Positions 36,401 to 47,356 of a stretch of 64,000 nucleotides of DNA are shown piece after piece. The DNA comes from Amaurobius ferox (Eukaryota > Arthropoda > Arachnida > Araneae > Amaurobiidae). Below the pieces are notes generated by a model that did no database searches, had not been told where the DNA came from, and saw only the letters and a list, made by a program, of their open reading frames with translations. The stretch spans positions 112,696,127 through 112,760,126 of the forward strand of contig OX578146.1 in NCBI GenBank assembly GCA_951213105.1, in the 5' to 3' direction. The translations under genes and the position numbers were made by a program. The stretch's first letter is position 1; every line of letters starts with the position of its first letter.

Positions 36401-37318
36401 TTAAACATCTTTGGGACAAATTTGAGTTAATAGTTCCCCGTGATTTGTTTGTTTACAGTGTTGGATAGTAATCGAGTATAGATTTTCACTACAAAGAAAA
36501 TAGCCATAGTGTTTACTATTAAAAAAAAATTGGTAGTTAAGCCACTTATGTGTACCTTAGATTCCTGATTAGTTTTTAGTAGGATTCAGAAAAATGGAAC
36601 TAAGCCTCAATTTCTAACTAGACATAAGAATAGAAAAAATTTGAAATAAAATAATAAATAAGCCAAAATGCATTAATGAAATACTTGTGAATGAAATACC
36701 AGCAGAAAATATTCACTCTTCGCACAGGTTAATTATAATTTGGTAATTATAAACCCTAGACATTTGACAAACAAACATATGCATCAAATATTGAAAGATA
36801 CATGCTGACTTATAATTTTTTTAATCTTTTAGTCTCTAAATAAAAATTCTTAAACAAGCCATCGACCTCTGTGTGGCCGCAGATACGTCTGCACAACACC
36901 CGATACGTGGCCGTTATATGCCTTATATAAGCGCGCGGGAAGCTTGCAATCTGGAAACGTGGCTTTCGCTAACTCAATTTAAGAAGTATAGTTTTAAAGC
37001 TAAGTTCTAACATAATTAGAGGCTAAGATATGATCAAATTAGTGGAAATAAGTAAAAAAGTAGTAGGAAGCGAAGCTGAATATAGGACTCTTTTTAAATT
37101 TTTAGACAACAATGGTTATTCATATCCAATTCAAACGCGAGACTTATTCAAATATGAAACAAACTGAGAATAAAATCGACATCTCCAACATTCAATGGAG
37201 AAATTTCGGGTTTTTGTAATTTTAAGGTCAGTTACACTGCTCGAGCTGTCAGTGTACCAAATAGCAAGTTTTAACTTCTAGAAGTGGGTAAACATTTACT
37301 GGACATGGATGCAATTTT
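36401..37318. other. Unassigned AT-rich DNA
   Basis: No gene recognised. A small GC-richer patch at 36860-36970 (GGCCGCAGATACGTCTGC and a TATATAAGCGCGCGGG word) has no coding frame. Confidence 0.4.
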
Positions 37319-37449
37319 ACTTTCCTTATATGCATAATGTATAAGGAAAGTATTATGACGGGGTCGAAAATTCGAATTCGAGTTTTCGACGTGAGAGCAC
37401 GTTTCAAGCATCCCTGATCACGAATCAAACATTTTTGAAGTGATGTCTC

Positions 37450-37485
<36 letters not shown>

Positions 37486-38252
37486 AGTGAGTCTGTGGAG
37501 ACGTTATCTCACGAACGAATGGAGTGATTGGAATGAAATTTGGTACAAAAATCACAATCCGTGAATACTGAAAGCCTATTGTTTTTAAACGCAATCGCAT
37601 GTTCAGAACACCCCCTAAATTTTCGAGTAAAATTTTGAAAAAATCATCAAAAACCAAAACCTTTAATAAAGTTCCGCAAATAGACATGTCTCATGTAATT
37701 TTTCCTTAGAAAACGAATGGCATAAACTTTAGAAAGCTAGCATGAACCGTTCTCGAGATATTGCACATTTTTCAAATAAATTTATCAAAAAACCCCATAA
37801 ATTAAAAAATATATATTAACTGTTGAGAAACATGTTCACTTTTCATATGTAATATCGTGCGATAAATTGGGTGACATCATTCTCGTGGATCTAGCTCGTT
37901 CCATTCATGAGAAAAGATACTTTGAGTAATACTTTTGCATTTGAACTCCAATAGTCATTTATCTGATATAAGAATAACTTATTTCTCCGTTCATAACGCT
38001 TGGCGAGATTTTGGCGACGAATTTGGCGGAATATCGCCAACTTGGCGACTTTTTAAATGCTTTCATATTAACAAAAATCTTGCCAAATGGATAAAAATGA
38101 CGCTAAATCAGTGAAAATGACGACTGATTGACGAAAATTCAATATCTTGGAAAGAATATAAGTATCTAATATAAGAATAACCTATTTTTTTTGCTGTAAA
38201 AGTAGTAAATGCATTGCGTTATATCAGGAAAGTCATGTGCTGCTCCCATCAG
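37319..38252 (+). mobile_element. F1 element, copy E (934 bp, reference copy)
   Basis: The most complete plus-strand copy: terminal palindrome, GACGGGGTCG, (GT)n at about 37460-37482, ACGAACGAATGGAGTGATT, ACCGTTCTCGAGATATTGCA, GGCGACTTT, then TCAGGAAAGTCATGTGCTGC and CCATCAG before a T-run. The inner ATATCAGGAAAGT near the 3' end is a subterminal inverted match to the 5' ACTTTCCTTATA. No coding frame of interest. Confidence 0.85.
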
Positions 38253-38261
38253 ATTTTTTTG

Positions 38262-38488
38262 ATAATAGAGTCGGATATAAAGTTTCGTGAAAATCTATTA
38301 ATATTTGTAGCTGCTATCGTGTATATTAGAAATTAACCACATACAGACAGACAGATGGACATTACTTTAAAAATAATCGAAACGTGTTTAGGAGGTCCTA
38401 AAACATATATTGGCATCAAAATCTTGAATTCGAGGATATTCGTAAAAACAATACTTTTTCCATACTATATTACATAGTATGAGAAAGT
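38262..38488 (-). mobile_element. F3 element, truncated
   Basis: Ends at the right with the F3 palindrome (CATACTATATTACATAGTAT, then GAGAAAGT). It contains CAGACAGACAG and GTCCTAAAACATAT blocks shared with 39652-40294 and 61279-61908. It starts inside the T-run that ends F1 copy E. Confidence 0.7.
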
Positions 38489-38614
38489 AAAGATAGTCAT
38501 TTAAAAGCTGATTATTAAATTATTAATAATTACATAATTTCGAATAAGTATCCATTTCATTAATTGTTTTTGGGATAAAACTTAAACAAATGCGTATATA
38601 AAAAAATAATTCGA

Positions 38615-38930
38615 GTATATACAGAAAATCATTTGCTACCCAAAAAATATATTTACTTCTACTCTGTAAGAACCCGGAGATAAATAAAGGCAAGAAATGC
38701 GATACATGGTGACATTTAAATAATTAAGAGAGATGAAAATAGCCGGGAAAAATTTATTTAATGTGCACTTTGCGAAATAACCTATACATTTTATGCAAAA
38801 AGAGATAATTGTCTGGTTAATGGAGTGAATCATTCCGGTTAGTTCCAATGCCGGCAATAATTCGCTTTTTTAAATAATGATTCATATTTGATTCTTTCAC
38901 TCCGCAGTGACTGAATAGCTTTGAATAAAT
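38615..38930 (+). repeat. Module M, copy 6
   Basis: GAGATAAATAAAGGCAAGAAAT, a GTGACATTTAAATAATTAAG block, GCACTTTGCGAAATAACC and GAATCATTCCGGTTAGTTCC in the usual order. Confidence 0.7.
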
Positions 38931-39104
38931 AAGAATAAAGAATATAAGCTCATCTTAAAATTTAATGGAAGCATATTTTGAGTATCTTTAAAACGAGATT
39001 ATTTTGAACAAGGACGAACTATGAACAAGTTTTTTTTTTGTCAAATGTTTTAATTTGAAATCACCAAAAAGAAATAAGATGTACGTATATTATAAAACCT
39101 GTAA

Positions 39105-39310
39105 CCTCCTTCTTGTGCCACCAACCTGTCGGAAGGACGGACTTTTGGGTCCACAGATTTAATGTGCATAAACACGGGAAATGATTGGACAGAATCGGGA
39201 ATCGGATTTTTCGACTGCAATCATTCTGGCTGAAAAATGTGAAAAACCCAGATCGCCCGACTCACCCGAAAGAGTAGTAGGATAAACGGTTGGTGGTCGA
39301 AAAGTGTAAA
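39105..39310 (-). mobile_element. Two partial copies of the (CAA)n-tailed retroposon
   Basis: 39105-39145 (CCACCAACCTGTCGGAAGGA) matches the tail-distal end of 25286-25448. 39240-39310 (AAACCCAGATCGCCCGACTC, then GGTGGTCGAAAAGTG) matches its tail-proximal end. About 100 bp of unrelated sequence separates them, so these are two fragments or one rearranged copy. The long frames here come from the element. Confidence 0.5.
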
Positions 39311-39651
39311 AAAATCTAGAATTTAGATCTGCGACATCTGTGTCAGTAAGCTCTAATCGATTGCGTTGACCGTATGCTCGATCGGTGAAGTGACAGCAAA
39401 ACGTTACATTCAAACGTTTCATCGTCGAGAAAATCGTCATTTATGGTCCGATTTTAACTCAATAAATAGTATTATATTAATCTATGAAAATCGTAAAATT
39501 CTAAGGATAATAATAATATTGAAATCTTTCCCTAGATGTCTCGTGCCATCGTCTCACACAGCACACATCAATCATATCAAATTCGAAATATGCGAAATGA
39601 AGGAAGCTTTACATCAATCTATAACGAGTAACTGTGTTCCGCGGTATTTTT

Positions 39652-40294
39652 GACGTATTATGAGAAAGTCTTGCTTTCACGAAAATTTTCGATTTCGAGA
39701 CGTTGATGCCTATATGTGTTTTAAGACCTCCTGTACACGTTTTGGCTTGTGTGATGTCCGTCTGCCTGTCTGTCTGTCTGATGCCTGTGCACACGATAAC
39801 AGCCACAAATATTAATGTATTTTCATAAAACTTTATATCCGGCTTTTGTTATAAATAAAATCTAGAATTAGATAACAAATTTTTAAAAATCAAGCGAAAA
39901 TTTAAGTTTATTTGAAATTTTATATGTCTTAACATCGTAGCACAGGACGAAATTTAGCATGCATAAAAGAGTTTATTTATGGATCTATGACCTGATCACA
40001 GAATGGTTTCAATCATTGTTGTGAAAAATAGCCGGGATACAATTTTTTTGTACGTGACGTCATTAGCTCCTTTGGGGGGGGGGCGGAAGAGTTACTACCA
40101 CCCGGGATACATTATCAAGTATGGTATCAATCGAAATATGTTTTCAAGTCCTTTAAAGTGAAGGTTAATACGTCATAGTTGGAATAATTTGAACCCACAA
40201 TACAGATTTTTTAATTTCTTTCTTGTAAAATTTGAAAAAAAAAAAAAAATGATGAATTCGGGGTATGGTAAAGTCGAGTTGAGCCACACTTCAG
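39652..40294 (+). mobile_element. F3 element, nearly complete
   Basis: Starts with half of the F3 palindrome (TATTATGAGAAAGT). It has a (CTGT)n core (CTGCCTGTCTGTCTGTCTG), the ACACGATAACAGCCACAAAT block and GTGACGTCATTAG next to a G-run, and ends GAGCCACACTTCAG before T-rich sequence. Collinear with 61279-61908. Confidence 0.75.
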
Positions 40295-40394
40295 TTAATT
40301 TTTTAAAATAAAGCATATTTTCCTTAACTTTTCCGTTCAGAAAACTTTCCTAATTTTCCGTTTCAACAAAAATCACCGATTCGATACGAAATAT

Positions 40395-40745
40395 TAAGAT
40401 CTTACTATTTATTACACTACGAACTATCAATATATTTTTTCTTCATTAGAAACGGAACCAAGGCAAAATAAAGGCGACATATACATACAATAACTGGGTA
40501 ACATTAAAATAATTAAGCAAGAGCAAAATGACCGTGGTAAATTCATTTAATGTGCACTTTGTGGAATAAGAAATCCATCTCCTCCCAAGAAGAAAGTGTC
40601 GCCGAGAAAGATTTTTTGGTTACTGCAGAAAATGATTCCGGTTTGTTACACCTCCGGTTATAATTTGCTTTTCAACCGTGATTCATATTTGATTAGTTTC
40701 CTCTTTGCCGTGACTCCATGGTTTTGATTTGCTAAGAGCATTGGG
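40395..40745 (+). repeat. Module M, copy 7
   Basis: GGTAACATTAAAATAATTAA, GTGCACTTTGTGGAATAAG, ATGATTCCGGTTTGTTAC and GTGACTCCATGGTTTTGATT match the other copies in order. Confidence 0.7.
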
Positions 40746-40865
40746 ATTGAATGGCTTTTGCTTCGCAATTTAACGAATACAGAGAAATCGTCATTGAAAC
40801 ATCTGTCAGATATCATGGTTGAGCCATTTGCAGAGTTCGACTAATTTCAATTAAAAAAAAAGAAT

Positions 40866-41564
40866 CTAATGTTAGCAGTATATGATTTTCGCTACAGACT
40901 CAAATTAATTTTCTCTTTATTTCTTTAATAATACATTACATTGAGTTTGATTGCATGAAATAACGTGCGTCATCATTCGACACGACAATGAATTTGAATT
41001 TTTAATGTGAGTATCGTATTCATTTGGTAACTGGACGTATTTGAGGCGGCGTAGCGAAAATCCAAAAACTAAACTGTCTCTGGAGCGGTTAGACCTAGAT
41101 TAATGGGATCGGATTTACCCTTTTCAGCGTAAGTAATTACGTATAAAACAAGCATTTCATTGATACATTCGAGCATACGAAGTATTTTATTTTAGATTTT
41201 AACGATTTTTGAGGGTCATTTCGTGTTGAAAGGCAGGTTTGATTTGTTTCCGAATCATACCAAAATCTAATCAACACCAGGGCAACCTACAAATGAACCA
41301 ACATCCAATCAGCACACGGGTAACACACAAGTGACTCACCAATAAAATTTTATGAAATTCGGTCAATTACTTTTTGAGTTAGAGTGGATATATATATTGC
41401 ATGCGCGCGCACACACACACACACACACGCGCGGCACGAGTAAAAATATTTTGTTTTGTATTCTAGATGTCCTAAAATGTGTAGATCAATGGAGAAAGCT
41501 AGTTGCGATTTTCGACACGATTCCAATACTTTCTCTAAACATTACTATGTATTACAGGGAAAGT
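40866..41564 (-). mobile_element. F2 element, copy 1
   Basis: The left end CTAATGTTAGCAGTATATGA is a decayed form of the hairpin end CTGATGTGGGCAGCACATGA. The right end is the F2 palindrome (TAAACATTACTATGTATTAC, then AGGGAAAGT). Between them lie GGCAGGTTTG, ACCAAAATCTAATCA and a (CA)n tract. Collinear with 52551-53359. Confidence 0.65.
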
Positions 41565-42554
41565 GGAAAGCATAGTTACAAACGAAAAATTCCATCTGGA
41601 ACTGCGATAAAATTAGTGTTTGACTTCATTTATATTTTTAAATTACAAATTATTTTTTCTACTTCTTTTAAATCTTCCAGATGCATGTAATATAATCCCG
41701 TTTAAAAGAATCTATAGAAATGCTTGACACAACCACTGTTAATTCTATTCCACGAATTACACCATCTTTTAAAATTATTAATAAGCATTTTGCCATTTTG
41801 TCCCACAGCAAATAATGGAAAGGCACCCTGCAGACAAGTGTATACAACCTAACTCACCCCAGCGGCAGAAAAAATCGACTATATTAGACATAAAAATCAA
41901 AATGGTCACATTCAGCAACGATGTTTACTTGCACACGTGTAATAAGATGTCTTCGTGTGTTTCCCAATGCATTTACGTTTACACTCTTACATGCAGATTA
42001 ATAAAATCGTCTCTTTTAAAATCGTTAGTTAAGACAATTATTTTGAGGCTGTCGTTGTGGGACAAACATGCTTAATACAAATTCTGCAATGCTCTTCATC
42101 TTTGTAATTGACTTTTAATCCCCATTTCTAACAGCGAACGAGATAGTCTCCTTACCTCTCTAAAAAAAGTGGGAAAACCCCCTAAAGTTGCCCCATTGTA
42201 ATAACCTTAATACTTCGAGTTATTGTAATCAAGTTGTTGTAATTCGAGTTATTGTACTTCTGCCCCATGACTTTTTCTGATAATCCTATACATATGAATT
42301 TGCGAGAGTTCAGGGACCAAGATATTATTTCAAATCATCAAAAAATTCAATTGGCGTTGATTTCAATTAACCAGGATTTAACGTTTGAAAATAGGCATTT
42401 AACCCGTCATATGATGGGGTGTATAAATTAATAAAAGATTATCTCCCATTCGCCTGTCTGCAAGACTTACGTTCCTAAAATTACAGTACTCGTGCGAATC
42501 ACGCACCTTTCCCTATAGTTATATTTTCTTATGGGTTGTATAGTAATTAATACA
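41565..42554. other. Unassigned region
   Basis: No gene recognised. The frame at 41815-42075 has no domain. Confidence 0.4.
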
Positions 42555-42805
42555 TGTACTGTACTACTCCTACCAAAACACAATTAGTATACGACCCCAT
42601 AAAAACACAGTTACTATATGATCACATAACAAAAACGCAGTAACTATACGACTCCCATGAAAACGCAGTAACTGTGCGACCCCATAACAAAAAGCAATGA
42701 CTATACGACCCTAAAACAAAGCGCAACGACTATACGACCTTAAAACAAAGTGCAATTACTATACGACCCCATAACCAAACGTAATCACTATGTGACCCTT
42801 TTAAT
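42555..42805. repeat. Diverged 28-31 bp tandem repeat, about 9 units
   Basis: The unit is close to CATAACAAAAACGCAGTAAC then TATACGACCC. Units differ at many positions but always keep the ACTATACGACC part. Confidence 0.9.
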
Positions 42806-43951
42806 AAATTGAATCTTCTATAAGGCTTCCTTTAAAAAACGCAAGTTTTATTGAACCCCCTTATGAAAGGTGCCTGTCTCAAGAACTGTGGCATTTTCTA
42901 TGTTCTGAATCAAGAGTATTAAATTAATAATTGCCACACAGTGACAGGGAAGATCAAAAAAATTAAATTAAACTTCCAAAAGGTATTGAATTCTTGGTAA
43001 CTTGGCGACATTTCTTTAAAAAGTTGGCGAATTGGGGAAGCATATTATTTGGTTTGGCCAGCTTTTAAGTTTCTGGAAATACTCTAAGCAAAATAATTAG
43101 GCCACTGAAGATGTTTTATAACTTTCCACGCTCGAAATCCGTCATAATTTCAATCAAAAAACACTCCTATAGAATTTCATTCCCACGCGTTCAAAGAGAC
43201 CTTAACGACAAATTAATGGCCATTGTGGTATAAAGTAGAATTTGAACACTCCAAAAATGGATACGAAAACTATTTTTGAAAAATTATTAACTTTTTCTTT
43301 ACAAGGACTTGGCCATAAAAAATATTTCAAAGTATATATTAAAAGATAAATATGCTTCAAACCTTCAAGTAAAAAAAAATGAAACTAAATTATGGGACGT
43401 CGGGAGAAGTTATGAGAAAAATTAGCTCTTGATACAAGAGGCGGACATGGTTTTTAATAAGAAGGGATATTAGACGAATTTTCTTTCACTTATCTTGTCT
43501 TTCCACTGAGTCGAATTTTTTTGTTCTGTACCCTCCCACTTTTTTTTTCTTCACGCTTTTTCTTTTTTTTCATTTTGTTTATACTAAATCTCTAAAATGA
43601 AAAAAAAAGAGGGAGAGAGAAAATAATAATAATAGTAAAAAAAAAAATCCTCAACATTTTTCACTTAATTTAATTTTTCAGCGTAATCCTTAATAGATGC
43701 AGGAAGTTACGGAGGAGTGCGTGAAAGATAAAAAAAATAATATTAAAAAGACAAAAATAAAAATGTTATCGGGAGTAACAGAGGCAGCAGAAGTCAAAAG
43801 GAAGTATCAGAAAATGGATTATAAAAGATGCGAATTTATATGCACAAGTCGGCGCTGTGTATGTTGGGATAAAATCTTCAAATATTGTTTTCGCATTAAA
43901 TACCAGATTTTTTTTTAAAACAAATTTATTTTAAAGTATTTTTGGCTGTAA
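42806..43951. other. Unassigned AT-rich DNA
   Basis: Contains long A and T runs. The Lys-rich frame at 43697-43918 has no recognisable domain and ends just before the LINE insertion. Confidence 0.4.
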
Positions 43952-46533
43952 CTCAAATTATTGCGTGGGGCAGCAGGAGAGCCAACATACGCGGTACACA
44001 GATACACAGATTACTGAACACAACAAACACCAACATCATTGCACCGTCGAGACCAACCTGCTTCTCAGGTGCCAACGGCTCATTCATAGACTTTGTCCTA
44101 ACGAGAAACATAGAATACGCTCACACTATCGATACCCTAGATGAATTCGACTCGGATCATTTACCGGTATTGGTGACATTCGATCTGAACACTCCCCTTC
44201 CAGCCTCTCTGGGACAAGAGAGGGTGAACTGGAACGTTTTCAAAAGAGCACTTTTTGAGCCGCACTTGGCAGTACCCAACATTATGAGCACGGCGGATAT
44301 TGACTCTGCCACACACACACTCACAACAGAAATCAAAAGAGCTATTGCCTCTGCCACAACACATCGTGAGTCACCAAAAATGCCTACACTTTCCCACCAT
44401 GTCAAACAATTAGTTAGGCAAAGGAACAGAATGCGTAAGACATGGCAGGCTAATAGAGACCCTACCCTCAAAAGGGAGCTTAACAGACTCACGTGGAAAG
44501 TCAGGGATAAAATTGTCGCAGAAAAGCAGCAACAGTATAAAGAGTTAATTGAATCCCTTAGCTCGGAAGACGTATCGCTCTGGCAATTCGCTAAAAGACT
44601 CAGAAAACCTCAAATTAAACTCCCGCCACTAATAGATGGCGTTAAAATCGCGTACTCAGACGAAGAAAAAGCAGAGGCGCTTGCTAGGCATTACGAAAAG
44701 CAATTTGAACCAAACCACGATCTAATGTGTCAGGACACCCTAAGAATGGTTAGGCAAACTCTAAACAATTTCAGGAACTCCCCGGTCACGGCTGAGATTA
44801 ACCCAGCCACCCCGCAAGAGATAATTGATATCATCAAAAACCTTAAAAACCGTAAAAGCCCAGGGCACGACAAAATCAGGAATATTGCGGTCAAAAACCT
44901 ACCCTTAAATATAATATTTTACTTGACCACCCTAATAAACAAAATACTAAAACTAAATTATTTCCCCAAAGAATGGAAGGAAGCGATAATTATAGCGATC
45001 CATAAGCCTGGTGAGGATGCCACAATTCCAGCCAACTATAGACCAATCAGCTTACTACCGACACTTAGTAAAATTACTGAGAAAATAATTCTTAATAGAC
45101 TGAACACGCACCTTAGTGAGAATGATATTATCATTCCGGAGCAGTTTGGATTTCGGCCAAAACACTCCACCACTCATCAATTGCTGAGAGTGGTAGAGTA
45201 CATATCTTCTGGACTTTATAGTAAGACACCCACAGCTGCGATTTTTCTTGACATACAAAAAGCATTTGATAAAGTGTGGCACTGTGGATTAGCATACAAA
45301 TTGATCACTCTAAAAGTCCCTGACGCACTTGTCAAACTTTTAATCTCATACCTAAATAACAGACACTTCCAAGTTAGAGTAAAAGATAACATGTCTACAC
45401 CCAAGCTCATTAAAAGTAGTGTACCGCAAGGATCCATCCTGGGCCCGACACTCTTTAACATATATCTAAATGACATCCCCAGGACCCTAGACACGGAGCT
45501 GGCACTCTATGCAGACGACAGTGCGATACTTGCAAAACATCCTTACGTCTCAGTAATGCACAGACAGCTACAACAACACTTAGACATACTCCAAACATGG
45601 CTGGAAAAATGGCGAATAAAATTAAACCCCAATAAATGTCATTGGATTTATTTCTCTAGAAAACGTAAACCTCCGCCGCCTCTGTACATAAACAACCATG
45701 CCCTAAAAGCGGAAAAATCTACTAAATACCTAGGTGTAACGATAGATTCCCACCTAACCTGGAAACAGCACGTAACGAACTTAATCAAAAAAGCGTATAT
45801 GGCCACAGGAGCCTTATACCCAATGATAGGAAACGGAAATCTAAGTTATCAAAATAAACTCCTAATTTATAAATCGGTCATCCGCCCGGGGATGCTATAT
45901 GCAGCACCCGTATGGGGATATGCCTGTAAAACTACTATAGACTTACTAGAGACAAAACAAAACAAAACCCTAAGGATTATAAGGAAAGCTCCTAGATACT
46001 TAAGAAACTCGGTAATTAGGAAAGACTTCAAAATAAAAACTGTTAGAGCCCAAATTAAAAAGCTAGCGCTTAAATTCTATAAAAATCTGCCATCTGTTCC
46101 AAATGAACTACTATTCAATCTGCATGACTATGATCATCGCAAAGCCAAATCACGTAAGAGACCCCGCGCGGTACTTAATATTGAAAATCGGAATTAGGTA
46201 AGTCCCAACTTAAATAGTTGATATTAAATTAAAACTCGATCAATGTTTTCTAAAAAATGTTCTTAAACCTTAAACTGCCAAATTGATAGGAAATCCTTAG
46301 AACTGCATCAACTCCCCAAAATTACTCAAACTCTAAATGTGCAACAAACTGCCACACTAGGAGCTAAGTCAAATAATAAAAACAGTAAATCAAAAACCTC
46401 GAACCTCCAACTATGGGCAAATGAAATAATGTCACAGTATGAAGATAAGAACCACACCTAGAGATTGGAGATTAAAGGCGCTTCGCGCCTGGTGCTCTTT
46501 TCTGGACGAAACCCACATCTCTCTCAAATTATT
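43952..46533 (+). mobile_element. Jockey-type LINE insertion, 5'-truncated, with target duplication
   Basis: CTCAAATTATT occurs at 43952-43962 and 46523-46533, a perfect 11-bp target-site duplication. The element between (2,560 bp) starts directly in the endonuclease coding region at GCGTGGGG and ends CTGGACGAAACCCACATCT with no poly(A). The 3' UTR includes a GGCGC-TTC-GCGCC hairpin (46477-46489). A 5' truncation and a variable-length duplication are the signature of target-primed reverse transcription. Confidence 0.85.
43963..46197 (+). CDS. LINE ORF2 (endonuclease C-terminal part + reverse transcriptase), Jockey type, partial
   Basis: Encodes the enzyme that nicks target DNA and copies the element's RNA into it. 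The open frame is entered from host DNA upstream through a TTG at 43942, and residues are numbered from there. The element itself begins at residue 8, and the first in-frame ATG is residue 115, so there is no native start. The endonuclease C-terminal part has WGSRR (9-13), SFID (47-50) and the catalytic SDH (71-73). Reverse transcriptase motifs: NRKSPGHDKI (303-312), ANYRPISLLP (364-373), PEQFGFRPKHST (399-410), LDIQKAFD (436-443), VPQGSILGP (494-502) and the active-site YADD (523-526, from 45508). KYLGVTID and a thumb/C-terminal region follow to 751. There is no RNase H, as expected for Jockey. No stop or frameshift lies in the 2.2 kb, so the insertion is young, but loss of the endonuclease N-terminus and ORF1 makes it inactive by itself. 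Confidence 0.9.
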   Translation, partial: AWGSRRANIRGTQIHRLLNTTNTNIIAPSRPTCFSGANGSFIDFVLTRNIEYAHTIDTLDEFDSDHLPVLVTFDLNTPLPASLGQERVNWNVFKRALFEPHLAVPNIMSTADIDSATHTLTTEIKRAIASATTHRESPKMPTLSHHVKQLVRQRNRMRKTWQANRDPTLKRELNRLTWKVRDKIVAEKQQQYKELIESLSSEDVSLWQFAKRLRKPQIKLPPLIDGVKIAYSDEEKAEALARHYEKQFEPNHDLMCQDTLRMVRQTLNNFRNSPVTAEINPATPQEIIDIIKNLKNRKSPGHDKIRNIAVKNLPLNIIFYLTTLINKILKLNYFPKEWKEAIIIAIHKPGEDATIPANYRPISLLPTLSKITEKIILNRLNTHLSENDIIIPEQFGFRPKHSTTHQLLRVVEYISSGLYSKTPTAAIFLDIQKAFDKVWHCGLAYKLITLKVPDALVKLLISYLNNRHFQVRVKDNMSTPKLIKSSVPQGSILGPTLFNIYLNDIPRTLDTELALYADDSAILAKHPYVSVMHRQLQQHLDILQTWLEKWRIKLNPNKCHWIYFSRKRKPPPPLYINNHALKAEKSTKYLGVTIDSHLTWKQHVTNLIKKAYMATGALYPMIGNGNLSYQNKLLIYKSVIRPGMLYAAPVWGYACKTTIDLLETKQNKTLRIIRKAPRYLRNSVIRKDFKIKTVRAQIKKLALKFYKNLPSVPNELLFNLHDYDHRKAKSRKRPRAVLNIENRN

Positions 46534-47339
46534 CCATAATTTAAAAAAAGTTCCTAAGCCAAATGAATTCAGCCACATATCTTCAGAATAAAACGTCTCT
46601 AGAGATAGAAAAGTTACCATGGCCCATAGTATACAAGTAATTGCACTGTCCCCAGCGGAGAATAGAAGAAGTTTGCACTGGAACTTGGCAAAAAAGTGTG
46701 ATAGAAGATAAATGTCAATTTCTGAGATTGTAGAGTGTTGTCTAATTATAGAAATCGATATTCGAATTGTGCAAAATGTGTATATGGATGGCAATAAATA
46801 CATAATGATGGTAATTAATTAAAATATTATATCTAAGTCCACAAGAGTTATTACAGAAACTGATGGCAATGAAGTGATAATCGATAAAATATGTTTTTTG
46901 GAATAGAGAATTAAAAGTGATTAAGGTGTATATAATAATGTATTGAATTTATAATGGAAATCTTACAAGTGATAATTGATTATTTTGATATTGAATTGAA
47001 TTTTAAAATGGAGATATTACAAAATTGATAATGAATTATTTTAAAATTGATAATTGGCCAAAGATATTTATATAAAATGCTATCAAGCATACAATTGATA
47101 TATAAGTAATTAGTTGCAACTATTAATGAAGTAACATATATGACCAAGAAATTAATTTTAACTAAAATAAAATATGGTTTTATTGCAATTTAATATTGTG
47201 ATTGTTTTGACACACCTACTAAACTTCTTCGCTCGATAGAACCAGTCTTCTGGTTATGCACCCTTTGGTGATTTAATTATTACGGTGAGAGTCAAATTAT
47301 TACGGTGGGTGTCTTAGTTAAATTATTCTAAAAACCTAA
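46534..47339. other. Unassigned AT-rich DNA
   Basis: No gene recognised. A minus-strand frame at 46432-46803 overlaps the LINE 3' end and is spurious. ATTATTACGGTG is repeated at about 47275 and 47298. Confidence 0.4.
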
Positions 47340-47356
47340 GCTAATTCTTTAATTAG

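Noticed and set aside
43697..43918. ORF1 of the LINE just upstream of the reverse transcriptase
   Set aside because: It lies outside the target duplication at 43952, so it is host flank; no zinc knuckles or coiled coil of a Jockey ORF1.
43942..43962. Start of the LINE protein at 43942
   Set aside because: It begins with TTG and the first 21 bases belong to host DNA and the target duplication; the element's coding starts at 43963.
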